Positions 1 to 8,446 are shown, counted from the first letter of the stretch. The stretch is DNA of 11,894 nt from Dunaliella salina (GCA_002284615.2 MU069566.1:272681-284574); one strand, 5' to 3'. The notes: generated by a model not told the origin, from the sequence alone. Numbers and translations: made by a program.

Positions 1-164
1 TGTAAGGCCCACCATTCAGCATAGGTGCGAGATATGTCCAATGAGATCAGCTCTCAGATGCCCTGCTTCTAGCTATGATATGAGCACTAAGATACCATGC
101 TTGCAATGCAAGGGTTGGGGCGGTGTAAGGCCCACCATTCAGCACGGCTGCGAGATATGTCCAA
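1..164. repeat. Two-copy direct repeat of about 40 bp
   Basis: The first 41 bases, beginning TGTAAGGCCCACCATTCAGC, recur at 124-164 with only three differences, a period of 123 bases. The copies are separated by about 80 bases of different sequence that includes a CTTGCAATGCAAG palindrome near 100-112. The window edge cuts the first copy, so this is probably the end of a longer array. I see no gene here. The short open frames on both strands carry repeat-derived peptides with no recognisable motif. Confidence 0.8.
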
Positions 165-207
165 GGGTCTCAGGCATTTTGGGCCCATGCACAGGGGAAG
201 AACTCTG

Positions 208-533
208 CTTGCCAAGCTTCCATCCTGACAATTAAAGCACAAGCATCCAAACAGCAGGTAAAGCACAAACAACCGACCTCCAAATCAATTTGAAGGATTG
301 CAGGGCATAGGCGATGCTTGCCAAGCCTCATCCTGACAACTAAAGCAAAAGTATCCAAACAACAGATAAAGCACAAACATCCAGCCTCCAAATCAAGTTG
401 AATGGTTGCAGCGCACAGGCCATGCTCGCCAAGCCTCCACTGACAATTCAAGAATACACAAACATCCAAAAAGCACATGATGCACAAACATCCACCCTGC
501 AAGGTTGAGTTCAATGATCGCAGCGCACATTGT
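208..533. repeat. Three-copy tandem repeat, period about 108 bp
   Basis: Copies begin at about 208, 317 and 425, each opening with CTTGCCAAGC or CTCGCCAAGC. Each continues through a segment like AAAGCACAAACATCCA and a stretch like AAATCAAGTTGAATGGTTGC. The second and third copies are more diverged than the first pair, the third especially in its middle. A 138-codon minus-strand open frame runs across the array, but its protein is just the same ~36-residue repeat three times, so I regard it as a by-product of a repeat length divisible by three and not as a gene. Confidence 0.85.
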
Positions 534-648
534 GCCCCCCATACGCGATCACACGCTTTTCTAACATGGATCGCTGTGCGCCGCATGGGCAGAGCCTGCC
601 TGTTTTTCGCTTTCCAGCGACTGAGATGGTACAGAATAAGGGGTAGCG

Positions 649-731
649 CACTTCACTTGCAGGTAGAGACATGCTAAGCACTTCACTAGAGACATGCCAA
701 GCACTTTACTTGCAGGAAGAGACATGCTAAG
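649..731. repeat. Three-copy tandem repeat, period about 30 bp
   Basis: Copies at 649-678, 679-701 and 702-731 share the form CACTTCACTTGCAGG-AGAGACATGCTAAG. The middle copy is shortened by 7 bases through loss of the TTGCAGG part. The flanks at 534-648 and 732-836 show no repeat, gene or RNA that I can support. Confidence 0.85.
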
Positions 732-836
732 CAGACACTTTTGCACATCCGGGCATGAACACCATCACCCAAGCTATGGGGGTCACTCACCTCATTCACC
801 CAAGGCTGCACCCACTGAGGGTCACATGAGAGAACA

Positions 837-1240
837 GTCTGCTAGAGTGCAGCTACCAAGCATTCTGACTGGAGGATTCTTGCCTCTGGCCCCTGAAACC
901 TGTGCTCTCGCCCCTCACCTCAAGGCTGTGACAAGGGTCACCCGAAAGAAAAAGCCTGCTTGCAATGCAGCAGTCAGGCGTTTTGACTGCAGCAATTTTG
1001 CTTCTGGCCCCTGAACCCTGTGCTNGCAATGCAGCAGTCAGGCGTTTTGACTGCAGCAATTTTGCTTCTGGCCCCTGAACCCTGTGCTCTGGCTCCTCAC
1101 CTCAAGGCTGGGACAAGGGTAACCCGAAAAGAGTCTGCTCGATGCAGCAGCCAGGCGTTTTGACTGGAGGCTTTTTGCTTCTGTCCCCTGGAACCTGTGC
1201 AATCTGGCTCCTCACCTCAAGGCCGCGACAGAGGTCACAT
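837..1240. repeat. Tandem repeat, period about 113-118 bp, with an assembly gap inside
   Basis: Units start near 837, 955 and 1132 at a CTGCT-something-GCAG motif. They run through a TTTTGACTG-like segment, CTTCTGGCCCCTGAA, CTCCTCACCTCAAGGCTG and GACAAGGGTCACCCGAAA. Spacing is 118 and then 177. The excess over a normal unit (about 64 bases) equals the exact duplication around the single N at 1025, so the real array probably has about three units of 113-118 bp. The 106-codon open frame over this array is repeat-derived. Confidence 0.85.
962..1088. other. Single-base assembly gap (N) flanked by identical 63-bp sequences
   Basis: Positions 962-1024 and 1026-1088 are identical over 63 bases (GCAATGCAGCAGTCAGGCGT and onward), separated only by the N at 1025. 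The base before the first copy is T in a TGCT-T-GCAATG context. The N sits in the same TGCT-N-GCAATG context. Two perfect copies next to a gap, inside an array whose other copies differ by several percent, suggest that two contig ends were abutted without merging their overlap. Confidence 0.75.
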
Positions 1241-1624
1241 CGTCCAAGATGTCGCTCATTGTTTCCTGCTTGTCATAAAGGAGGACTGCATAGCCTGCGA
1301 GCAGCAGCAGGCAAAGCAAGGCCGTCAAATGGTCCAGGATGAAAACATGCCAACCATTTGAAGACCATCACTCCTCAACACCAGCAGACCATCACCTCTC
1401 TTTGACCAGCACTGGGCCTATTAGCCCAACAGTGTGGCTGCTGGTCCTATCTTAAAACTTGCAAATCTGTAAATCATCTCAAATTGGGCTGTGCAAAAGC
1501 AGAAAACATGCAAACCTTTTTAATACCAGCACCTCTCACAGGGCTGTGCAAAGTCATCTAACATCACTCAACGCAGGAGAGGGGGCTCATACAGGCAGCA
1601 CCCCTGAGTAAAAGTATGTGCAAA
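1241..1624. other. Gene-free spacer between arrays
   Basis: No convincing exon, RNA gene or long repeat is visible. There are short diverged echoes only: GGGCTGTGCAAA occurs twice (near 1485 and 1541), and short ACCAGCA / CACCTCTC fragments recur. This suggests an old, decayed repeat. Confidence 0.4.
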
Positions 1625-2115
1625 GTCACCTTACACTCAATTTATTCATTCAACTCATTCAAATCAGCAGACCAGGCTCATTAGGTTCACTCAATTCATT
1701 CATCCAACAGTCACCTTACACACAATTCATTCATTCAACTCATTCGACTCAGCAGACCAGGCCCATTAGGTTCACCAAATTTATTCACCAACACTCACAC
1801 ACAATTCATTCATTCAACTCATTCAACTCAGCAGACCAGGCCCATTAGGTTCACTAAATTTATTTACCAACACTCACCTTACACACAATTCATTCATTCA
1901 GCTCATTTGACTCAGCAGACCAGGCTCATTAGGTTCACTCAATTCATTCATCCAAGTGTCATCTTTCACACAATTCATTCATTCAACTCATTCGACTCAG
2001 CAGACCAGACTGATAAGGTTCACTCAGTTCATTCATCCAACAGTCACCCTACACTCAATTCATTCATTCAACTCATTCAACTCATTCGACTCAGCAGACC
2101 AGGCCCATGAGGTTG
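1625..2115. repeat. Six-copy minisatellite, period about 85 bp, with nested TTCA repeats
   Basis: Copies begin at about 1625, 1710, 1794, 1873, 1958 and 2043. The unit contains AATTCATTCATTCAACTCAT, then GACTCAGCAGACCAGGC, CCATTAGGTTCACTCAATTC and ATCCAACA. The third copy is about 6 bases short, having lost the CCTTA part. The sixth carries an extra internal CAACTCATT and is cut off at its GAGGTT end. The two plus-strand open frames of about 70 codons only reflect this unit (Phe/His/Ser-rich repeats) and are not called as genes. Positions 2116-2290 are unique sequence without a visible gene. Confidence 0.92.
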
Positions 2116-2290
2116 CCAGAGCAGTCAGAAAGAGTTGGCATGGAAAAAGAAAAGCATCCAGGCCACAATCCTCCTCATGAACATAAACCATTGCACGTCG
2201 TGCTTCTCAACACATTAAGGGGGTCAAGCAGTTGAGGATCCTCAGCAAGACAAACTTACCCCAGCTCGCAAGGCGCTGTGCATAGGACCT

Positions 2291-2545
<255 letters not shown>

Positions 2546-2548
2546 CAA

Positions 2549-3325
2549 GACTTTGAAATGTACGGGCACCACGCACGAAAGAGGTTTCTCCTCAGCTTCA
2601 TTGAAATACATGCCACAAGCGTGCCTTCTGTGGCCCCTTAATTTATGTAGGGAGGGTTCTTCAATTATGCAGTTTTTTTCCTTTTCTTTCCTTTTTCGTG
2701 CCTCGTGATGACAAAAGGGGAATTATCAAGAATTTGAAATACGCGGGCACAACACACATTAGGATTTATAAAACATGCCTTGTGAGCCTTTATAGTTTTA
2801 AATTTAAGGTCAGTAATACTATTGTTAATAAGCGGTGTCTTTATCAGCTTCATTAAAGCGCATGCCACAGGTGTGCCTTGTGATTACAAAAGGGGCATCA
2901 TTTTACAGAGCAAACCTCGCAACATGTAACAAACAACAAACTTCACAACATGTAACAAAGCAAACATGTTACAAAAGGGGCATCATATTACAAAGCAAAC
3001 TTCACAACATGTAACAAAGCAAACATGTTACAAAAGGGGCATCGTGTTACAAAGCAAGCTTCACAACATGTAACAAACAACAAACTTCACAACATGTTAC
3101 AAAGCACACTCCCTTCCGACAACATTCAAAAGCAGTTTCTTCATCATCTCCATTAATGTGCATGCCACAAGTGTGTCTTGTAAAAAAAAGGGGCATCATG
3201 TTACAAAGCACACTTCCTTTCGACAACATACAAAAGCGGTTTCTCCATCACTGATGGCATCAGCTCCATCAATGTGCATGCCACAAGTGTGCCTTGTGAT
3301 AACAAATGAAGCATTGTCCCACAAA
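2549..3325. repeat. Interspersed repeat family with CATGCCACAAGTGTGCCTTG core
   Basis: A core like CATGCCACAAGTGTGCCTTG, preceded by CAGCTTCATTAAAG-like sequence, occurs at about 2609, 2861, 3161 and 3277. The last three are followed by a stretch like ACAAAAGGGGCATCAT. A second module, TTTGAAATACGCGGGCAC-like, occurs near 2554 and 2734. Spacings are irregular (252, 300 and 116), so these are interspersed modules and not a simple array. No terminal inverted repeats, target-site duplications or protein motifs identify the element. Confidence 0.75.
2906..3105. repeat. Tandem repeat, period about 59 bp, CATGTTACAAA-rich
   Basis: ACAAAAGGGGCATC recurs at 2971 and 3030, and the flanking sequence TTCACAACATGTAACAAAGC repeats with it. 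A shorter sub-unit of about 27 bases (AACATGTAACAAACAACAAA) precedes and follows. The array lies inside the second copy of the interspersed family, which accounts for the larger spacing between that family's cores at 2861 and 3161. Confidence 0.8.
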
Positions 3326-3607
3326 GCACAGTTCCTCCACGCAACAGAAAACACCCTTACAAGATATGTGCTCTGCAATGGGACCATCAAGGCCAGCAAC
3401 AAAGTGTCAGAACTTATCAGTGGCCCAAAAAGATAGGTCCTGCAAAGCAAGCTCCTGATACGCACTGACTCATGTAGCACACTTCCTTCTCACAACAGAA
3501 GGCACCCTAGCGAGATAGGTGCTCTGCAATGGGACCATCAAGGCCAGCAGCAAAGCATAAGAACCTGTCAATGGCCCAAGGAGATTGGTCTTGCGAAGTA
3601 AGCTCCT
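3326..3607. repeat. Two-copy direct repeat of about 130 bp
   Basis: Positions of about 3326-3455 recur at about 3477-3607 with an offset of 151. Shared landmarks are TGCTCTGCAATGGGACCATC (3369 and 3520), AAGGCCAGCA, and the end segment GATAGGTCCTGCAAAGCAAG / GATTGGTCTTGCGAAGTAAG. The second copy runs into the left arm of the hairpin at 3583-3639. The first copy has no matching right arm. Confidence 0.85.
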
Positions 3608-3639
3608 CAACAGGAGGAGCTAACTTCACAGGACCAATC
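3583..3639. repeat. Inverted repeat: 26-bp arms, 5-base loop
   Basis: The left arm 3583-3608 (GATTGGTC...GCTCCTC) and right arm 3614-3639 (GAGGAGCT...GACCAATC) are reverse complements at 23 of 26 positions. They are separated by only AACAG. As RNA or single-stranded DNA this would form a strong hairpin. No poly-T run follows, and no gene ends just before it, so a terminator role is not supported. It might be a small foldback element or a by-product of repair. A microRNA-like precursor is conceivable but the stem is short. Confidence 0.8.
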
Positions 3640-3831
3640 GTTTTGCGCTGTGCTGTCCAAGCTAGGAACTTCCATGATTCAATCATGAATGCGTTTGAAC
3701 TGCAGCAACGAGCTGCTCATCTCTGCACAGCTTCTGAAAGCGCAGGCCCCATTCGAGCGCAAGCTTAGCGCAAGCTTAACGATTAAATGATTCTGACTTA
3801 CTTGTATGCCTCAGAGGAGACAAAGAAACCT

Positions 3832-4049
3832 GAGGTGATGAGGGCCAGCGGGTATGGCGGACCCAGCCCAAGGGTTGCGCCTCCCTGCATGTCGAAACAT
3901 GCGACATACAAAGAGGTGATGAGGGCCAGAGTCTATGCGATATACAAAGAGCTGGCATGCGACATACAAAGAGGTGATGAGGGCCAGAAGGTATGGTGGA
4001 CCATGCCCAAGGGTTGCGCCTCCCTGCATCAAGGCATGCAACATACAAA
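3832..4049. repeat. Three-copy tandem repeat, about 58-81 bp
   Basis: Copies start with GAGGTGATGAGGGCCAG at 3832, 3913 and 3971 and end in GCGACATACAAA-like sequence. The first and third copies share the middle CCCAAGGGTTGCGCCTCCCT. The middle copy lacks that segment and is about 58 bases. Open frames on both strands (117 and 136 codons) reproduce the repeat and are not called genes. Confidence 0.85.
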
Positions 4050-4094
4050 GAGTTGGCCAAGTCCGCATGCCAGTACCACGTGCCCACATTTAGT

Positions 4095-4205
4095 GCTAAA
4101 ACTGCAATATATCTGGTGTTTCCCCCCATGTACCTGGAAAATGCCCTTCACCAGCCGCAACAGAATCATGCAGTTCTCTGCCTGGCAGGAGAACTAAGGT
4201 TCTTG
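4095..4205 (+). CDS. Possible exon A upstream of a short intron (unrecognised protein)
   Basis: This stretch is non-repetitive and open in the frame that reads AKTAIYLVFPPMYLENALHQ and continues to GELRFL. It ends at TTG followed by GTGAGG, a good donor. Without splicing the frame stops at TGA (4212-4214). The frame is open back to about 3993, but that part overlaps the tandem repeat, so the 5' boundary is uncertain. CATTTAG at 4086-4092 could be an acceptor. The peptide has a hydrophobic start but no motif I know. The case rests on the match of frame with exon B across the 58-nt intron. It could be chance or a relic of a gene. Confidence 0.25.
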
Positions 4206-4263
4206 GTGAGGTGATTGACACATAATTTTTTTCATCTAACTACCCTACCTCTCACTCTCTCAG
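4206..4263 (+). other. Possible 58-nt spliceosomal intron
   Basis: It begins GTGAGG and has a CTAAC branch-point-like sequence at 4236-4240. A pyrimidine-rich run (CCTACCTCTCACTCTCT) follows, ending CAG at 4261-4263. Branch-to-acceptor distance is about 24 bases. The open frame continues in phase 0 on both sides. This is a textbook arrangement, but 58 nt is near the lower size limit, and no other evidence shows that the flanks are expressed. Confidence 0.3.
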
Positions 4264-4383
4264 AAAATCCTGATGCTGCAGCATCTTTCCCTGTTGCCGC
4301 TCCCCTTTTCTATCCAATTAATCCAAGCTCAAGCTTTTGTTAGGGGTTCTTCCCTTAATGCACGCGGCCTTTGGCTTGCGTAG
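4264..4383 (+). CDS. Possible terminal exon B (unrecognised protein)
   Basis: Starting after the CAG acceptor, phase 0 gives 39 codons beginning KILMLQHLSLLPLPF and ending GLWLA, then TAG at 4381-4383. The peptide is leucine-rich and hydrophobic in its first half. No TGTAA polyadenylation motif lies close behind, which weakens the model. Positions 4384-4478 hold nothing I can name. Confidence 0.22.
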   Translation, partial: KILMLQHLSLLPLPFSIQLIQAQAFVRGSSLNARGLWLA

Positions 4384-4478
4384 ACTTTCCTTCTCTTTTC
4401 TTTTCAAACCTACACATGCATGATTTCTTTAGCGGACAATCTCTACCATGCAGAAGGGATGCAGGTGTGAGTGTATGT

Positions 4479-4921
4479 GCCCTGCTTGAGGTTTGGCACT
4501 GCAACCGAAAATGAGGTGGTGCAACCAAAAATGAGGTGTGGCAGTGCAACCCAACATGAAGCAGACGTGGGGAATATGCCCTGCATGGTATTGGCACTGC
4601 AACCAAAAATTAGGTGGCGCACTCAAATGACATGTTGCACTGAGGACAAAAATAAGGCGTGGCAGTGCAACCCAACATGAGGCAGACAGGGGAATGTGCC
4701 CTGCATGGTATTGGCACTGCAACCAAAAATGAGGTGGCGCAATCAAATGACATGTTGCACTGAGGACGAAAATGAGGTGTGGCAGTGCAACCCAACATGA
4801 GGCCGAAGTGCGTATACGCCCTGCTCAAGGTGTGGTGCTGCAACGATATGTCCCGCTCGAGGATTGGCACTGTAACAAAAAATGAGGTAGTGCAACCAAA
4901 AATGACACGTGGCAGTGCAAC
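4479..4921. repeat. Four-copy minisatellite, period about 120 bp
   Basis: Copies start at GCCCTGC near 4479, 4578, 4698 and 4818 (spacings 99, 120, 120). The unit carries ATTGGCACTGCAACCAAAAA, TGACATGTTGCACTGAGGAC and GTGGCAGTGCAACCCAACAT. The two inner copies are nearly identical, while the outer ones are diverged or shortened. Minus-strand open frames of 83-108 codons over the array are repeats of a Cys/His-rich peptide. The regular spacing makes it look zinc-finger-like, but it is repeat-derived and I do not call a gene. Confidence 0.9.
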
Positions 4922-5473
4922 GCAAAGATAGCCCATCTAAGTTAATGTTAGCCAAATATCTAAATTAATACGTGTTATTAAAATGAGGCAGTGAGTGAAT
5001 ACACCCTGCTTGAGGTGAAGCTTCACCCTGCTGGGAAGAGCAGGCTGCACTTAATCAGAGAGCACATCCTTCCTGTGCCTCATGCATTGTTCAAAACATC
5101 TCAAACAGTTTCAGCAAGGTACCATTAATGCCTGCCTATCCTTGCCCGCCTATCCCTGCTGGAGAACCTGAACTTATACTTACTTGGAGAACCTCTGTTT
5201 TACGTGGTACTTGGAGCGCATGTTCCTCGTTTCTATACACTTTTTTTTGGAGACTTGTCCAATTCCAGGTCTGTGTTTCCGCTCAGCTGCCCTTGTAGGC
5301 GGATATAGCGATGTAACCTTACCTTACCTATCCCTGCTGCGAGCCCCTTTTGCTGCAGCTGGGGGAGAGTACTGCACCACTCCAGTGCATCCCAGCTCTC
5401 AGACTCACCTTAGGGTAAAACATGTCGAACTTGACCTGGCAGCTAGTGCCAGCAAAACCACTCGAGTAGCACG
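4922..5473. other. Gene-free spacer
   Basis: No confident exon is visible. Small duplications occur (CTATCCCTGCTG near 5151 and 5329; CTTGGAGAACCTC-like text near 5161 and 5183). A 129-codon plus-strand frame spanning 5184-5573 lacks an ATG at its start, enters the next repeat array, and shows no splice sites that would make it convincing. Confidence 0.4.
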
Positions 5474-6016
5474 AGGTCAGCACATGGCTCAGCTGCGGAG
5501 CAGAAGCAACAGCAGACTGCAGGTTATTATGCCAGCACACAAAAGCAGAACCATGGATCTGCAACAAGCATGAGGTCGGCGCATGGCTCAGCTGCGTGGC
5601 AGAAGCATCAGCAGTCTGCATTGCTATGCAGAAGGTTGCTATGCCAGCATACAAAAGCAGAACCGTGGACCTGCAATGGGCACAAGGTCAGCGCATGGCT
5701 CAGCTGCGTGGCAGAAGCATCAGCAGACTAGGTTGCTGTGCTGAGGGGTGCTATGCCAGCACACAAAAGCAGAATCATGGATCTGCAACGAGCATGAGGT
5801 CGGCGCATGGTTCAGCTGCGTGGCAGAAGCATCAGCAGACTAGGTTGCTGTGCTGAGGGGTGCTATGCCAGCACACAAAAGCAGAATCATGGATCTGCAA
5901 CGAGCACGAGGTCGGCGCATGGCTCAGCTGTATGGCAGAAGCATAAGCAGACTGCTCTGCAGAAAGGTTGCTGTGCCAGCGTACAAAAGCAAAACCATGG
6001 ATCTGCAATGGAGACG
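5474..6016. repeat. Five-copy minisatellite, period about 112 bp
   Basis: Copies begin AGGTCAGC or AGGTCGGC at 5474, 5573, 5685, 5797 and 5909 (spacings 99, 112, 112, 112). The unit includes GCATGGCTCAGCTGCGTGGC, AGAAGCATCAGCAGAC, GCTATGCCAGCACACAAAAG and CATGGATCTGCAACGAGCA. The third and fourth copies are almost identical over the whole unit, which indicates recent duplication or conversion. Plus-strand frames of 82-129 codons are repeat translations. Confidence 0.92.
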
Positions 6017-6049
6017 GCGATAAGAAAGGCTAATGCGATAAAGAAAACA

Positions 6050-6106
6050 TCATGAAGCAATGCAGTAAGGGATGAAGAAGCATGAAGCAATGAAGTACGG
6101 GATAAT
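6050..6106. repeat. Short two-copy repeat, about 30 bp
   Basis: CATGAAGCAATG occurs at 6050 and 6080, each followed by AAGTACGGGAT- or CAGTAAGGGAT-like sequence. This is a small local duplication with no gene attached. Confidence 0.65.
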
Positions 6107-6303
6107 GCAATGATGACCATTCTTGAGTAGGATAGGGAACTGGCAGCAGAGAGGGCAAACCCAGAACAATGAAACCACACGCAGAAAAGGGAGCTGGAAT
6201 GCAGTAATCTGGGGCCTTGTTCGTGTTTGACCATGCCACCTGTCAGCTGCTGACTTCAATTCACGATCTAAAGCAATATGCGCCAGGTCTGGGGCTCAAT
6301 GCC

Positions 6304-6461
6304 AATGGAATAGCCTTATTCCTGGTACAGATATAAGGAGATTGCTAACGCTTTGCAACCGTGGATGCCTTTCCTGTAAACCGACAAGGAATGGAAAGCC
6401 TTATTCATGGCACAGATTCAAGGAGATGGCTAGCATTATGCAACTGTGGGCTTTTCTGTCA
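6304..6461. repeat. Two-copy direct repeat, about 75-85 bp
   Basis: Copies at about 6304-6381 and 6389-6461, offset 85, share GGAATRGAAAGCCTTATTC-like sequence, CAGAT-AAGGAGAT-GCTA, TATGCAAC-GTGG and CCTGTAAAC / TCTGTCAAC. They are clearly diverged (roughly four-fifths identical by eye). Positions 6462-6903 are unique with no supported gene. The region 6595-6640 is AT-rich. Confidence 0.7.
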
Positions 6462-6903
6462 ACGTACAGACTTGTGGGATTATGGTATAAGCCCCCAAGG
6501 CTTCTACCTGCTCGAGTAATACAAGCAGGACAAGTCTGGAACATAAAATGACAAGGGAATTAATGCTCAGGCATGCTATGTCCAGGACTCTACAGCCACA
6601 CTGAATTAATTAAGATACACACTACAGAGCTCTAAGAAACATCAAGTACGCTGCATGCATCCATTGCATTCTGGCAGAGGATTCATGCTTATACTGACTT
6701 CACATGCATTGACCGACCGAATTGGTTCGCGAAGACGCCACAACAGTGTGGATTTTGCACCTCTCCCACACTTACTGGTGTAGTAAACTGAATATATATG
6801 GATTCAAGCCGTGTGTGCAGGAGCACGCACCTTTATCGGAAGCCTCACTGCACGCAAAGGGCCCTCCTTCCAATAATCTGGAGCTGTCAGGTACTGCAAG
6901 TAC

Positions 6904-7052
6904 TTCTCCAAGCAAGCTTGGCGTGATAGGCCAGGTTGCGGCAATGCTTGCTGTACTCCATCAGGGATGGGGGTCTGAGCAGAAGCAGCACATGCGGGAA
7001 GAAGGGCAACCCCTCCTGCTTGTAAGATCGAACGCCGCGATACCCGGAATCT
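6904..7052 (-). CDS. Possible minus-strand exon (unrecognised protein)
   Basis: On the minus strand, CCCCCCTCTCACCCTCAG ending at 7053 is a strong acceptor-like site. The following frame reads DSGYRGVRSYKQEGLPFFPH and continues to NLAYHAKLAWR. Third codon positions are mostly G or C by eye, higher than first positions, which favours this frame over the two overlapping ones. One is the codon-for-codon antisense frame on the plus strand (6722-7249). The other, on the minus strand, contains VSRRSILQAGGVALLP. The exon would end near a GTACTT donor at 6903 or run on to a TGA near 6889. No partner exon was identified on either side and I do not know the family. Confidence 0.3.
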
Positions 7053-7618
7053 CTGAGGGTGAGAGGGGGGCTTTCTCTGCTGCTCATGGTTTGAATAGAG
7101 CTCAGATGGGGCAGGGAAGCCCTCCTGACGACATTGAGGAGGCCAATGGACCTGCCCATGTTCCCATTGGTCTCCTCCTGGTCCTCTCCTCCTGGTCCTT
7201 TGATGGGGGGGGCTTGCATGCGCATGCCCGGGAGCACGATCAATGTTGATGCATTGAGCACGCTCAGGAGGAGGAGAGGGCCTGTGTTCAATCCGGAGCT
7301 GTGTGGTGCAAGGGGGGAAAAGGCAGAGGTGTGCTGGTCTTTGGGCTGGTCTTTGGGCAAGTAACGGTGGAGTTTTTGCTTGCATGGCGTGATCTTTGTG
7401 AATCACAGCAGGAACTCCAATCACATCAAAACATTTTTTTTTGGAATGACGAAATGTTAATCATACTCGATGCTCAACACACATCCTCCAAAAATCTGTT
7501 CTTATCTTACTCCCTGGTCGGTTCGTTGGAAGGAGTGCTTCATTAAGTTCTTTCATTACACCTATAGGTTTACTATGTAATAGACTAGACAGTAGCACAG
7601 ACATGTGTGCCCCATAGC
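7053..7618. other. Region upstream of the Ser-rich exon; no clear promoter
   Basis: The first 300 bases are GC-rich and open on several frames in line with the possible minus-strand exon. From about 7425 the sequence is AT-rich (including TTTTTTTTGGAATG), with no certain TATA box. CCTATAG at 7561-7567 is the nearest weak candidate. TAG at 7586-7588 closes the frame of the downstream exon, so that exon starts after it. CACAG at 7596-7600 could also be an acceptor if the ATG at 7619 is not the true start. Confidence 0.3.
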
Positions 7619-7985
7619 ATGCTGCGTAGCGCTGCCAGCTGCTTGCTGGCAACTAAGGGAGGAGGGCCTGAAACCCTGCCAGGCTCCACATGGCGGCTGC
7701 TGGCGGCCTCTTTACTCAGAGAGGGCATCATGCCGCAGTGCAGTCAGCTGGCTCCCTGCCCAACTGACGTCTCCACATCTCACAGCATTGGCAGTCCACA
7801 GCACGTTCAATTGTTCCCATCCTCGCTGCTGGACTTAGGACCACATGGTCGGCATGTTACTGTCACCACTCACATCAGCACCTCCCCTCATTTATTGGGC
7901 ATGGGCAATGGGTGTGCTCCCCGCACCATCCCTGTCCATCTTTCAAACCCCTGGGGTGGCATATTGAGCAGAGGCAGCTACAGCA

Positions 7986-8028
<43 letters not shown>

Positions 8029-8365
8029 CATATGCAGCATCGTCGCCTGCCCATCTCGAACTATGAGCACTGCTGCTAGCGTGAGCAGTATCCAATCCTC
8101 ATCAAACACCTTGCCAACCAGCATGAGTACATCAAGCAGCACAAGCACCAGCAAAAGCGGCAGGGCTCCTCTGCCCATCTTGCAACCCCCACACCACACA
8201 ACCGTCTCAGCCTTTCCACCTCTGAACCGCGTGGGCCCCTTGACAGTGCAGTACCCCTTCCCCATAGAGTACCATGCAGATCGAGAAATTATTGTGCGCA
8301 GCCTTGCCCGTGCGGGCATCCCCCAGGGTGTTGAGCAGCTTCCAGGCTCTGTTTTCAATGTGCCG
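7619..8365 (+). CDS. First (or 5'-most visible) exon of an unrecognised Ser/Thr-rich protein
   Basis: The frame opens after TAG at 7586. The first ATG is at 7619, giving 249 codons to the GTGAGT donor. Residues 1-123 are Pro/Ser/Gly-rich. Residues 124-135 are twelve Ser codons (all AGC, 7988-8023), followed by a Ser/Thr-rich stretch to about residue 178. Here serine is spelled AGC, AGT, TCC, TCA and TCT, and threonine three ways, which argues that this frame is selected as protein. The last 70 residues are not low-complexity: they include LTVQYPFPIEYHADREIIVR, then SLARAGIPQGVEQLPGSVFN, and could be the start of a folded domain. This pattern is common in algal regulatory proteins, but I recognise no family. 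The start could instead be an upstream exon joined at CACAG (7600). Confidence 0.5.
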
Positions 8366-8371
8366 GTGAGT
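8366..8371 (+). promoter_or_regulatory. Splice donor, phase 0
   Basis: GTGAGT directly follows the complete codon CCG, as CCG|GTGAGT. It is a near-ideal spliceosomal donor, and coding character drops sharply behind it: beyond lie a (CG)n/(CA)n tract and TGCA repeats. Confidence 0.55.
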
Positions 8372-8446
8372 CTTTCGCTGCACGACGCATCGCACATACT
8401 TACACAGGCATGCATCAGCGCATGCATGCGCATGCACGCATGCACT

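Noticed and set aside
2930..3110. Repeats with regular spacing resembling a CRISPR array
   Set aside because: The spacers are themselves repeated, unit lengths vary (about 27 and 59), and the context is eukaryotic. It is an ordinary tandem repeat.
4429..4955. Minus-strand frames with regularly spaced Cys/His, resembling a zinc-finger array
   Set aside because: The spacing comes from the ~120-bp minisatellite. Cys and His positions do not follow a C2H2 or other known finger pattern, and three different frames look alike.
5184..5573. 129-codon plus-strand open frame with a hydrophobic start resembling a signal peptide
   Set aside because: It starts at a non-ATG codon, runs into the ~112-bp array, and has no splice or polyadenylation context that would make it a gene.
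6722..7249. 175-codon plus-strand open frame
   Set aside because: It starts at a non-ATG codon, lies codon-for-codon opposite a minus frame with better codon composition, and carries no recognisable motif.
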